This document shows, piece after piece, positions 25,187-33,280 of a stretch of DNA of 48,661 bases; position 1 is the stretch's first letter, and each line of letters opens with the position of its first letter. Both the position numbers and the translations under genes were made by a program. Source of the DNA: Phycisphaerales bacterium (lineage in GTDB: Bacteria > Planctomycetota > Phycisphaerae > Phycisphaerales > SM1A02); the NCBI GenBank assembly GCA_030748455.1, contig JASMLY010000076.1, positions 1 to 48,661 of the forward strand, read 5' to 3'. The notes under the pieces are model-generated. The model saw only the letters and a program-made list of their open reading frames with translations. It had not been told where the DNA came from and searched no databases.

Positions 25187-25609
25187 ATGAAACAACTACT
25201 CACTCTAACCCTCGTAGCCATCCTCGGCTTCGCAACAATTGGCTGTAACAAGACATCCAAAGTCAATGCAAGTGCAACAGCTGCCCAATGCGATCCTGCA
25301 AACTGCGATCCTGCAAACTGTGATCCATCCAAATGTGCAGACATGAAAAAAGCAGGTTGCGACAAAATGGGAACAGATGCATGCCCAATGGGTGCTGCAA
25401 AAGCAAAGCCAGCTGCTGCAGGTGACAAAGGTTGCTGCTCAAGCAAAGCAAAAGCTAAGCCAGCTGCTGCAGGTGCATGTAACCCAGCTGAATGTGGCGA
25501 TATGAAGGATTGCGATCCTGCAAAATGCTCATCAATGAAAAAGGCTGACAAAGCGAGCTGCGATTCAAAGAAAGCTGCTGGCGGTTGCCCAATGTCGGGC
25601 GACAAGTAA
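25187..25609 (+). CDS. Cysteine-rich lipoprotein with internal duplication
   Basis: I start this 140-residue protein at ATG 25187, which has GGAG 6 nt upstream; ATG 25175 in the same frame overlaps that site. It has a lipoprotein-like signal (LTLTLVAILGFATIGC, Cys20). The precursor has 15 cysteines including the lipobox one. Two halves repeat a plan: CDPANCDPANCDPSKC then ADMKKAGC and CPM, and later CNPAEC, CDPAKC, SSMKKADKASC and CPM. Two AKAKPAAAG linkers flank GDKGCCSS. The spacing and Met/Cys content suggest metal binding or disulfide cross-linking at the envelope, which is inference; I know no characterised family. It is monocistronic with its own promoter and a strong terminator. Confidence 0.8.
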   Translation: MKQLLTLTLVAILGFATIGCNKTSKVNASATAAQCDPANCDPANCDPSKCADMKKAGCDKMGTDACPMGAAKAKPAAAGDKGCCSSKAKAKPAAAGACNPAECGDMKDCDPAKCSSMKKADKASCDSKKAAGGCPMSGDK

Positions 25610-25631
25610 GCCAAACGATCTAATCGATCGA

Positions 25632-25667
25632 ACAGACCTCACCAAAATGGTGGGGTCTGTTTTTTTA
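25632..25667 (+). terminator. Rho-independent terminator
   Basis: ACAGACCTCACC (25632-25643) pairs with GGTGGGGTCTGT (25649-25660) around AAAAT, with one T-G wobble, followed by seven T. It ends the lipoprotein gene about 22 nt after its stop. Confidence 0.9.
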
Positions 25668-25686
25668 TAGGTACAATGCACAAGAG

Positions 25687-26994
25687 ATGCGGCACAAACT
25701 TCTTAAAAATGGCAGAATCATCGACCCACACGCACAACTTGATCTGGTTGGCGATGTTCTTATCGCTGGTGATCAAATTATTGCGATTGGAAACGTCAAA
25801 GACGTCCCAACAGGCACAGAGACCAACGACTGCACTGGATACATTGTTTCCCCTGGACTCATCGATATCCATGTCCACTTTCGTGAGCCAAGCAATGGAC
25901 AACATGAAGAAACAATTGCAACTGGTTCCGCTGCTGCAGCGGCTGGTGGTTTCACAACTGTGTGCACAATGCCAAACACAACCCCTGCTACCGACACTCC
26001 TTCACGTATTACAAAAGCGATCGAAATCGCAAAACAAGTAGGATCGTGCAGGGTTTTACCGACAGGGTGCGCAACAATTGACCGCAAGGGAGAGGCGCTT
26101 GCACCACTGACTGCAATGGCTAAAGCTGGAGCGATTGCATTTACTGACGATGGTGATGTGATCGAAGATGACGCGATGATGGCAGCTGTACTTACTGCAG
26201 CTAAAGAAAACAACCGCTGCGTGATGCAACACTGCCAAGATCCAAAGACCACCGTCGGTGGTGTGATGCATGCGGGAACAGTCCAAGCAGAACTCGGGCT
26301 AGGACCTTGGCCACGAGAAGCTGAAGAATCCATCATCGCACGAGATCTTTCGTTGAACGAAGAGATCAATTGCGCATGGCATGCACAACATCTCAGCAGC
26401 GGAGGGAGCGTTGCAATCATTGAAGCAGCGCAACAAAGTGGGCAACGAGCAACTGGTGAAGCATCACCCCACCATCTATTGCTCACTGACGAAGCGTGCA
26501 GGACGCTCGGGACAATGGCAAAAATGAATCCACCGCTTCGAACTCAAGCTGACATCAACACGATCAAAGATGGCATCAAGCGTGGAGTTATTACAATCCT
26601 TGCAACAGACCACGCGCCACACCCACGAGCAACGAAAGATAGATCGTTCCAAGATGCCTCCTTTGGCATTGTTGGGCTCGAGTGCGCCCTTGCCTTATAC
26701 ATCAAAGCACTCATCGAAGATGAAACGATTGATTGGATGCACATGCTCGGAATGATGACCGCGAATCCAGCCCGATTGATCGGTCGTGAGGATTTAGGAA
26801 CGCTACAAGTGAATTCCAAGGCGGACATTACTGTGATCGACCCAGAACTCAAATGGAAAATCAATGCGGAAGATTTTATCTCCCCCGCTAGAAATTGCCC
26901 GTTTGATGGTTGGAATGTCAAAGGAAAGGCTGTAATGACTATACTCGGTGGCAAAATCACACATTGCCTTGAAAAAGAACCAGATACAGCCTGA
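25687..26994 (+). CDS. pyrC: Dihydroorotase, class I
   Basis: The 435-residue amidohydrolase has the metal-binding signature DIHVHFREPSNGQHEE near residues 59-74, AGGFTTVCTMPNTTPATD near 91-108, the TDDGDVI motif near 155-161, and ATDHAPHP near 308-315. These are features of the zinc-dependent class I dihydroorotase that closes carbamoyl-aspartate to dihydroorotate in pyrimidine synthesis. No pyrB is adjacent in this window. A TACAAT at 25672-25677, directly after the preceding terminator, ends 9 nt before the ATG; there is no properly spaced Shine-Dalgarno, so the mRNA may have almost no leader. It is followed immediately by the rpsB promoter. Confidence 0.94.
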   Translation: MRHKLLKNGRIIDPHAQLDLVGDVLIAGDQIIAIGNVKDVPTGTETNDCTGYIVSPGLIDIHVHFREPSNGQHEETIATGSAAAAAGGFTTVCTMPNTTPATDTPSRITKAIEIAKQVGSCRVLPTGCATIDRKGEALAPLTAMAKAGAIAFTDDGDVIEDDAMMAAVLTAAKENNRCVMQHCQDPKTTVGGVMHAGTVQAELGLGPWPREAEESIIARDLSLNEEINCAWHAQHLSSGGSVAIIEAAQQSGQRATGEASPHHLLLTDEACRTLGTMAKMNPPLRTQADINTIKDGIKRGVITILATDHAPHPRATKDRSFQDASFGIVGLECALALYIKALIEDETIDWMHMLGMMTANPARLIGREDLGTLQVNSKADITVIDPELKWKINAEDFISPARNCPFDGWNVKGKAVMTILGGKITHCLEKEPDTA

Positions 26995-26998
26995 ACTC

Positions 26999-27026
26999 TT
27001 GCAACTGTGCGAAATTCGTGTAAAAT
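26999..27026 (+). promoter_or_regulatory. Promoter of rpsB-tsf
   Basis: TTGCAA (26999-27004) and TAAAAT (27021-27026) are 16 nt apart, right behind the pyrC stop codon. The predicted RNA start is near 27033, which leaves a leader of about 155 nt before rpsB. Confidence 0.65.
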
Positions 27027-27032
27027 CCCATA

Positions 27033-27187
27033 TTCGACTCAGTTTCTGAGCGATGGGTTTTGCCTGTGGGCGGCAAAGCTTACGTACCCCCTTGGCGGTG
27101 ATCTGCAATAGATCACCAAAAAACGTGAAGCGCCCTTGTGTAGTTCTTCGCCCACGAGACTGCCGGTGCCGCTGCTAGGAAAAACAA
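27033..27187 (+). ncRNA. Structured 5' leader of rpsB, candidate autoregulatory element
   Basis: Three hairpins are visible: CTCAG-TTT-CTGAG (27038-27050), TTTGCC-N7-GGCAAA (27059-27077) and GGTGATC-N7-GATCACC (27097-27117). The loop of the second contains GTGGGC (27066-27071), which is complementary to GCCCAC at 27150-27155, so a pseudoknot is possible. A second CGCCC at 27131-27135 could compete for it. Ribosomal protein S2 is known to repress its own mRNA through a leader in other bacteria; the same role here is inference. No leader ORF or terminator is evident. Confidence 0.55.
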
Positions 27188-28090
27188 ATGACAGAAGAAA
27201 AAAAGACCGACGTAGTCAGTCGTTTACTTGAAGCTGGTATCCATTTTGGACAACGCAGAAGTAAGTGGAACCCAAAAATGAAACCCTACATTTGGGGTGT
27301 TCGGAATGGACTTCACATTATTGATATTCGCGAAACCGTCAAAGGTCTCATGCGAGCGAAACTGTTTATCCAAAACACTGTGGCTAGTGGAAAAGACGTT
27401 GTCTTTGTTGGAACAAAGCGACAAGCACAAGCTGCTGTACAAAAATATGCTGGTGAAGCAGGGATGCCCTGGGTAACTGAACGTTGGCTCGGTGGTACGC
27501 TCACGAACTTTTCAACAATTCGATCAAGACTCAAACGATTGATCGAACTTGAAGCTCTTGTGGAGTCAGGCGAAATTGAATCGTATTCAAAGAAAATGAC
27601 GTCACAACTCATGCGTGAAAAAGCGAAAATTACTCGCAACCTTGATGGCATCAGAGTGATGAATACATTACCCGGTGCAATGGTGGTCATCGATGCAAAC
27701 AACGAAGTGAATGCCCTTCGTGAAGCAACTGCACTACGTATTCCAACCATCGGTTTGATTGATAGCGATGGTGATCCAGAACTCGTCGATATTCCTATTC
27801 CAGGAAACGACGATTCGCTCAGATCAATTGAAGTTGTAATAGCGGAATTGATGTCCGCAGTGAGCGATGGTCTTGCCGGACGCAGAGCAAAAGAAGCAGA
27901 AGCCCAACGAAAGGCTGAGCAAGAAGCGAAGGCAGAAGCGCAAGCTGCTGCTGCTCATGAAGAAGCGAAGGCTCGTTCCTCGCGAACATCCTTCAAAGCT
28001 GACGAATCAAACCCAGCTCCAATAGATGACGCAGGCACTACAGCAACTGCAACTGCTCAAACACCTCAAACTGATACAGAAAACAAATGA
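27188..28090 (+). CDS. rpsB: 30S ribosomal protein S2 with C-terminal extension
   Basis: The S2 core is clear: LLEAGIHFGQRRSKWNPKMKPYIWG, GKDVVFVGTKRQAQAAV, WVTERWLGGTLTNFSTIRSRLKRL, LPGAMVVIDANNEVNALREA and PTIGLIDSDGDPELVDIPIPGNDDS. It binds the 30S subunit head-body junction and S1. At 300 residues it exceeds the E. coli protein (241) by an Ala/Glu-rich, probably disordered tail from about residue 235 (AKEAEAQRKAEQEAKAEAQ..., ending TATATAQTPQTDTENK). The gene is followed by tsf, the usual order. Confidence 0.97.
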   Translation: MTEEKKTDVVSRLLEAGIHFGQRRSKWNPKMKPYIWGVRNGLHIIDIRETVKGLMRAKLFIQNTVASGKDVVFVGTKRQAQAAVQKYAGEAGMPWVTERWLGGTLTNFSTIRSRLKRLIELEALVESGEIESYSKKMTSQLMREKAKITRNLDGIRVMNTLPGAMVVIDANNEVNALREATALRIPTIGLIDSDGDPELVDIPIPGNDDSLRSIEVVIAELMSAVSDGLAGRRAKEAEAQRKAEQEAKAEAQAAAAHEEAKARSSRTSFKADESNPAPIDDAGTTATATAQTPQTDTENK

Positions 28091-28119
28091 CAACTCAAAC
28101 AACAACTGGAGATCCAACA

Positions 28120-28908
28120 ATGAGTTTCACTGCAAAAGACGTAATGCAACTTCGCCAGAAAACTGGCTTAGGCATGATGGATTGTAAGAAAGCACTCACA
28201 GAAAGTAACGGCGACCCTGCTGCTGCTGAAGAGTGGATTCGAGAAAAGAAAAAAGGAAAAATGGATACCCGAACTGAACGAACGACTGGTGAAGGTCGAA
28301 TCGGAGTTGCGTATGGTGAGGGTTGTGCAGTCATTGTTGAAGTTCAAACAGAAACCGACTTCACTGCAAAGAATGAAGAATTCGAAAAAATGGTTGCAGA
28401 AGTAGCCAACGAAGCACTTGCTTCAGAAGATGGTGATGTGACTTGCACCGATGCAATGACGAAAGCGATTGACGAAATCCGAATCACTACAGGTGAAAAC
28501 GCTAATTTTGCACGAGGCAAACATTACTCTGGTGGACATTTTGGTCACTACATCCACCACGATGGCAAACGGGGGTGTCTCATCCAAGTAGACCAAGAAG
28601 TTGATGGAGCATCTCTCAAGGGCATTTGCCAACACATCGTTTTCCACGATCCACTTGGCATCAGTGCTGATGATGTGCCAGCAGAAGTCATCGATCGCAT
28701 AAAAGCAGACGCCATTGAGCAAGCCAAAGAAACAGGCAAAAATGAAGAAATTGCTCAAAAAATGGCTGAAGGAAAAGTACGTAAGCACCTAGAAGAAAAC
28801 ACATTGCTCGCACAAAAATTCGTGCTCGACGAATCTAAAACCGTGCAGGAAGTGTTACCAGAGGGTGCGACTGTACAAGCGTTCATTCGCTACACACTCG
28901 GTGGTTAA
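28120..28908 (+). CDS. tsf: Elongation factor Ts
   Basis: EF-Ts recycles EF-Tu by releasing GDP. The protein shows the N-terminal domain MQLRQKTGLGMMDCKKAL, the TDF motif in VEVQTETDFTAKNEEF, a coiled-coil region around IKADAIEQAKETG and the C-terminal TLLAQKFVLDESKTVQEVL. I place the start at ATG 28120 (262 residues), with GGAG at 28108-28111, because the family begins here. The frame is also open to ATG 28087, which overlaps the rpsB stop (ATGA) and would add 11 residues. Length is near the family norm. Confidence 0.96.
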   Translation: MSFTAKDVMQLRQKTGLGMMDCKKALTESNGDPAAAEEWIREKKKGKMDTRTERTTGEGRIGVAYGEGCAVIVEVQTETDFTAKNEEFEKMVAEVANEALASEDGDVTCTDAMTKAIDEIRITTGENANFARGKHYSGGHFGHYIHHDGKRGCLIQVDQEVDGASLKGICQHIVFHDPLGISADDVPAEVIDRIKADAIEQAKETGKNEEIAQKMAEGKVRKHLEENTLLAQKFVLDESKTVQEVLPEGATVQAFIRYTLGG

Positions 28909-28946
28909 TTCCGAATTTCTCGCTTCTAACACCTGCGAAAAAACTG

Positions 28947-28976
28947 ACACCTCCGCCTTGGCGGGGGTGTTTTATT
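28947..28976 (+). terminator. Rho-independent terminator of rpsB-tsf
   Basis: ACACCTCCGCC (28947-28957) and GGCGGGGGTGT (28960-28970) form an 11-bp stem with one T-G wobble and a TT turn (effectively a tetraloop), followed by TTTATT. It lies 38 nt after the tsf stop. Confidence 0.85.
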
Positions 28977-29026
28977 CGATGCCTGTTTGCATTGATATGC
29001 AGAGTCACTTTCAAAGTAGTGGTTGA

Positions 29027-30658
29027 TTAACGAATGCCAGACGCTGATCCACCTTTGCGAGGATCGCTTGCTGGTTTTAGGTTCCTGCCTTCAATAGAAA
29101 TCGCTTGCACAACGCCGACCGTTGGGCGAGTTGTTGTGGTGTGACCTTTCTCACGAAGGGATTCTTCTACTCTTGTGTCATTCCATACCTCTTCTAGATA
29201 CACCTGATCCGGTTTCCACTGATGGTGCAATCTTGGTCGCGTGATAGCGTCAACGGGTTCGTCTCCAAACCATACGCCGTTGAGCAGAACTTGAACAACA
29301 GCTGAGATGATTCGAGGGCCTCCCGAAGCACCGACGACAAAAATAGGGGTACCATCTCGCAGCACAACAGTTGGTGACATGCTCGACAACGGTCGCTTGC
29401 CTGCTTCAGGTAGATTTCTCTCTGATTGTTGTAACCCATACGTATTCGTCCCAGTTGGTGAGGAAAAATCATCCATTTCGTTATTCAACACAAAGTCGAA
29501 CGGGGAAACAGTGACTTGCGAGCCAAATGCGGTGTTGATCGTTTCTGTTGCAGCGACAACCATACCATCGCCATCAACAACACAGAAGTGACTCGTTCCA
29601 GAATCGTTAGGCACCTGAGAACTAGAACCATAGGTAGAAGAGGGTGCGGTCTGTTCCTTGCCCACTCGAGATGCAAGTTCGTCAAGATAGGACGCACTGA
29701 GTAAACGATCCACAGGTACTTCCACGAATGCAGGATCTGCGAGATGTTCCGCGCGATCTGCAAACGCGTGTTTCATACATTCAACAAGAATATGTGAATA
29801 CAAAGGGTCAGTTCTAGAAAGTGTCGTTGCATTCAACCGGTGCATGAGAGCCAAAATCTGCCCAACTGCAACTCCGCCACTACTCGGAGGTGGCATTGCA
29901 ATAATGGAAACTCCATCACCAACATCTACTACCAATGGTTGCTCCCAACGAGGAGCGTAATTTTTTAAATCGTTTAAAGAGATATGACCCTCAGTCGAAG
30001 AAACAATCGCCCTTGCCACAACTCCGCTATAAAATCCTGCCGTACCTTCGTCTGCAATTCTGCGAAGCACATCTGCCTGCCCCCGCAACACGATCTGATC
30101 ATCAACAGGACATCGCGCTTGGCAGTTCACTCTATTCTGTAATTCGAGACTAACCCTAGAGAAGGCTCGAATAGCATGTTCAACCCCTTTTCGATAGGCA
30201 GCGTCTGGCCTAAACCCTCGCTGCGCTATGTCGATCGCAGGCATCATGACTTGTTTGAGTGGCAATCGCCCATAGTTGCGGTGGGCTTCGACCAATCCTG
30301 CAACGGTTCCAGGAACACCAATAGCGTCCGGACCTATGAGGCTGTTGTGATCTTTGTAGTACATAGGGTCGACCCCCTCAGGTGCAGTTTCACGATAATT
30401 CAACGCAACTGGAGGAGCATTCGCTGGTTTGATGAGCATGAACCCACCACCACCAATCCCACATGAAAATGGTCTCACAACACTGAGCGTAAAACTCGTC
30501 GCTACTGCTGCGTCGACTGCATTCCCACCTTCTTTCAAAATGCGAACCCCCGCTTCTGATGCAAGTCGATGATCTGCAGCTACAGCACCCTGGGTATATG
30601 TGCGCTGCACAGATGTGCAACTTGTACAGAGAATACTCAGCAAAACAATACGAATCAT
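29027..30658 (-). CDS. ggt: Gamma-glutamyltransferase
   Basis: The 543-residue protein is a gamma-glutamyltransferase/hydrolase of the Ntn superfamily, made as a precursor and cut by its own threonine. It shows GAVAADHRLASEAGVRILKEGGNAVDAAVA, FSCGIGGGGFMLI, the nucleophile region DSGTSHFCVVD with Thr355 as predicted catalytic residue, and the glycine loop PTVVLRDGTPIFVVGASGGPRI. It cleaves or transfers the gamma-glutamyl group of glutathione and related compounds outside the cytoplasm. The N-terminus (MIRIVLLSILCTSCTS) is an export signal, possibly a lipoprotein signal at Cys14. Its ATG overlaps the preceding gene's stop by ATGA. Confidence 0.95.
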   Translation of the reverse strand: MIRIVLLSILCTSCTSVQRTYTQGAVAADHRLASEAGVRILKEGGNAVDAAVATSFTLSVVRPFSCGIGGGGFMLIKPANAPPVALNYRETAPEGVDPMYYKDHNSLIGPDAIGVPGTVAGLVEAHRNYGRLPLKQVMMPAIDIAQRGFRPDAAYRKGVEHAIRAFSRVSLELQNRVNCQARCPVDDQIVLRGQADVLRRIADEGTAGFYSGVVARAIVSSTEGHISLNDLKNYAPRWEQPLVVDVGDGVSIIAMPPPSSGGVAVGQILALMHRLNATTLSRTDPLYSHILVECMKHAFADRAEHLADPAFVEVPVDRLLSASYLDELASRVGKEQTAPSSTYGSSSQVPNDSGTSHFCVVDGDGMVVAATETINTAFGSQVTVSPFDFVLNNEMDDFSSPTGTNTYGLQQSERNLPEAGKRPLSSMSPTVVLRDGTPIFVVGASGGPRIISAVVQVLLNGVWFGDEPVDAITRPRLHHQWKPDQVYLEEVWNDTRVEESLREKGHTTTTRPTVGVVQAISIEGRNLKPASDPRKGGSASGIR

Positions 30659-31461
30659 TGTCGTTCCTCTATATAAGAAATGGCTTTTTGAATATCACCA
30701 ATTCGATCCTCCCCAGCTTCACGTTCAATAATACGTGGCACATCGTGAGGAATGACTTGGAGAAATGCGTCCCAGTCCACACGCCCTGTTCCAACGACAA
30801 CTTCTGTTCCCCATGTACCAAACTCCATTGTGGGAATTGCATCTTTGATATGAACTTGCAGAATGAAGGGGGACAACATTTTTGCTGCATCAATTGGATC
30901 CCCTTTTCCATACAAGATCATGTTTGCAGGGTCAAAATTCACACCGATGTTAGGCTTTGAAAGTTCTTCGAGGACTCCCAAAAGTACCGGTGCTGTCTCT
31001 TGACCCGTCTCTAGCGCGATCGATATCCCCTTCAAAGCAAACACGTCAGCAATGATCCTGATCCTGTCTAACAATGTACGACGCTCGCTTGACTGTTTCT
31101 CGGGTAAAAACCCTGCGTGAAACGAAACGAGAGTCAATCCCAATTCATACGCCGCATCGACTATTTTTTTTGCTCTATCTAACGTCACCTCCCAAGAAGA
31201 ATCTTCTCGAACTCCACCCGTTTTTTCAATTGTTGCAAGCGTGGAGTAATCCTCTCCTGCGGGTTCAAGCATGCCACTCAAAATGTTGATGCCAGCATTT
31301 TCGAAAATCGATTTGTACGATGCCCATCGAGGATCCTCAACCAATGGAACGAGTGCGAGTTGCACAGTATTGAGATCGCATGCATGTAACCCTTCTATGA
31401 GCTCCTCAGGGCTATTGGGTTTGAGGCTCCAACTGCATATCCCTAACTGATGACTATTCAT
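30655..31461 (-). CDS. Sugar phosphate isomerase/epimerase-like TIM-barrel protein
   Basis: I start this at ATG 31461 (268 residues); the frame is open to 31767 but that part lies over the divergent gene. The protein belongs to the xylose-isomerase-like TIM-barrel family (AP endonuclease family 2 fold). It shows GICSWSLKPNSPEELIEGL, LVSFHAGF, ISIALETGQE (a metal-binding Glu), IGVNFDPANMILY and VHIKDAI followed by WGTEVVVGTGRVDWDAFL and IEREAG. Members convert keto-sugars or inositol derivatives with a divalent metal; the substrate here is unknown. No signal peptide is visible, so it is cytoplasmic. It is coupled to ggt by a 4-nt overlap, an unusual partner. Confidence 0.85.
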   Translation of the reverse strand: MNSHQLGICSWSLKPNSPEELIEGLHACDLNTVQLALVPLVEDPRWASYKSIFENAGINILSGMLEPAGEDYSTLATIEKTGGVREDSSWEVTLDRAKKIVDAAYELGLTLVSFHAGFLPEKQSSERRTLLDRIRIIADVFALKGISIALETGQETAPVLLGVLEELSKPNIGVNFDPANMILYGKGDPIDAAKMLSPFILQVHIKDAIPTMEFGTWGTEVVVGTGRVDWDAFLQVIPHDVPRIIEREAGEDRIGDIQKAISYIEERQ

Positions 31462-31504
31462 AAGGTATAGCCTACAATATCTAGGATTCAGCAGGCACAA
31501 CACC

Positions 31505-32182
31505 ATGACCCCACCAACCGTGCAAAATAAAATCGATTCTGACCAAAGCGAACTGAGATCGTCTTCAGAAGAAACGCCACAAGGCTGTCCCCTGAGCTCT
31601 TCTGAGCCTGCCCAGATGCCCGCCGAGGACCTCACATTTTGGGAAAAAGTAGAAGCATACATCACTCGGTTAAGTACGAAGAATAATTTTTGGCACCGAG
31701 TTTGTTCACTGATATGGCTTCCGTTTGCGTTTCGTAGTGGAATTACGATGCGGCGCATTACGCACAATAAATTTACTGCTGTCTTACCATTTAAACGCTC
31801 AAACCGTAATTTTTACAATGCAATGGCAGGTGCTGCTTTACTTGGAAATAGTGAAGTTGCTGCAGGAATGTTCTTGTTTAAACATTGCGGAAGTGACTAT
31901 GCCGTCGTGTGCAAAAATATGTCCTATCGATTCTTACGACCTTGCTATGGACCTGCCATTTACAATGTAAAAAATGCAGATCAAGTTCGAGATCAACTCA
32001 CTGAACAAATGAAACGGGGAGAAGAATTCAACATTGAGTTCACACTTGATGTGACCCAAACCCTACACAAGCGAGACAAAGAAATTCGCGTAGGCCGCTG
32101 CGAACTCGTGTTTCACTGCACACCAAAATCGATGGTTCGCGAACGATTCCGCCGCAAACAGAACCAACAACACAAAAAGTGA
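31505..32182 (+). CDS. DUF4442-like hotdog-fold protein
   Basis: The 225-residue protein has a polar N-terminus of about 45 residues, then a region resembling DUF4442 / PaaI-like hotdog thioesterases: SGITMRRITHNKFTAVLPF, then NFYNAMAGAALLGNSEVAAGMFLF (the central helix of the fold), YAVVCKNMSYRFLRP and EIRVGRCELVFHC. Hotdog proteins usually act on acyl-CoA or acyl-ACP thioesters. The catalytic acidic residue expected in the central helix could be E in GNSEVAAG. The start is ATG 31505, with TACAAT at 31473-31478 upstream. The following membrane protein is coupled through a GTGA overlap. Confidence 0.65.
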   Translation: MTPPTVQNKIDSDQSELRSSSEETPQGCPLSSSEPAQMPAEDLTFWEKVEAYITRLSTKNNFWHRVCSLIWLPFAFRSGITMRRITHNKFTAVLPFKRSNRNFYNAMAGAALLGNSEVAAGMFLFKHCGSDYAVVCKNMSYRFLRPCYGPAIYNVKNADQVRDQLTEQMKRGEEFNIEFTLDVTQTLHKRDKEIRVGRCELVFHCTPKSMVRERFRRKQNQQHKK

Positions 32183-33267
32183 AATCATTAAAAACAATTG
32201 GATGGGGGCTGTACCTCGCGTGTAGCTGGACGTGGTGCATCGGGATGTTCCTTCCGGTCATTCTGTTTGATCGCTATGGATGGGCTGGATTTTTTATGTT
32301 TTCAATCCCAAACGTACTTGGCTGCACTGCTTTTGGATACGTTCTTCGTTCCCCTGAGCGATCAAAAGCAATCGTGAAGAAGTACCGCGGTGCCCTTGCT
32401 AGTTTTGCAGCGATCACAATCGCATTTCACGCCTTTTTTCTTGCAGGCATTGCGAATTTTTTCATTTCAGATTTCCCGCAGTGGTGGAACATCGGTCTAC
32501 CGACCATCGTCATCCTACTTGGTGTAGCATTGAGTTTCCTACCAAACAGATACTGGCCGTTACTTGCGACTATCATTTGGTGCACATCTGTAGGTATAGG
32601 AGTTGCGTTTTGGCCAGGTTCGATTCACCTTGAATCTTCACCCACCCATCCTTGGCAAGACATCGTTTGGTTATTGCCAATTACAACATTTGGTTTTTTT
32701 CTTTGCCCATACCTTGACCCAACTTTTCACAGGGCGTTGCAGTCGTCCCCTTCAAAACATTCATTTGGTGTGTTTGGTATCACGTTTGCATTGATGATCC
32801 TGCTCACATGTATGTACAAAGATGCGTTGGTTGTAGGTCTATCGACAATCATCGTCATACACATTCTTCTACAAGCAGTCTTTACAATAAGCGCGCACAT
32901 GCGAGAGGGATGGCGTTGCGAGTCGAAAACTCGACGAGTTGTTTTTAGCCTCGGCACAGTTCTAGCCTGTGTAATTGCAGTGATCGCCGCGCTACGAACG
33001 CCTGAAAATGTTCAGGGTATGACAAATGATTACCTCAGATTTTTTGTGTTCTACGGTTTAATCTTTCCTAGTTTTGTCGCAGCCTTTCTTTGGACAAAGC
33101 GATCGTTCACTCTCATTCGTGGCATTCTCTTTGCATTCACGCTCCTCTTATTGATTCCACTTCTCGAATCGGGATATATTGGAGGAAGCACATGGTTGTG
33201 CGTTTTGCCTGTCGTTGTCTACGCAGTATGGGCATTGGCTGATCAGCCGAGGGCTCGATTACACTGA
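32179..33267 (+). CDS. Multi-pass membrane protein of unknown function
   Basis: The 362-residue protein starts at GTG 32179, overlapping the TGA of the hotdog gene. It is almost entirely hydrophobic with about ten membrane segments, beginning GLYLACSWTWCIGMFLPVIL and GFFMFSIPNVLGCTAFGYVL. The second stretch, with its helix-breaking PNVLG, recalls the opening of sodium/solute symporters, but I cannot place the protein in a family. A polar hairpin (HMREGWRCESKTRR) sits before the last four segments. Co-translation with a thioesterase-like protein hints at a shared role in lipid or acyl metabolism, which is inference only. Confidence 0.75.
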   Translation: MKSLKTIGWGLYLACSWTWCIGMFLPVILFDRYGWAGFFMFSIPNVLGCTAFGYVLRSPERSKAIVKKYRGALASFAAITIAFHAFFLAGIANFFISDFPQWWNIGLPTIVILLGVALSFLPNRYWPLLATIIWCTSVGIGVAFWPGSIHLESSPTHPWQDIVWLLPITTFGFFLCPYLDPTFHRALQSSPSKHSFGVFGITFALMILLTCMYKDALVVGLSTIIVIHILLQAVFTISAHMREGWRCESKTRRVVFSLGTVLACVIAVIAALRTPENVQGMTNDYLRFFVFYGLIFPSFVAAFLWTKRSFTLIRGILFAFTLLLLIPLLESGYIGGSTWLCVLPVVVYAVWALADQPRARLH

Positions 33268-33280
33268 TCTTTCGATCAAC

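Noticed and set aside
31462..31767. The N-terminal extension of the sugar-phosphate isomerase frame
   Set aside because: It runs across the divergent hotdog gene and its translation does not resemble the family; ATG 31461 starts right at the barrel.
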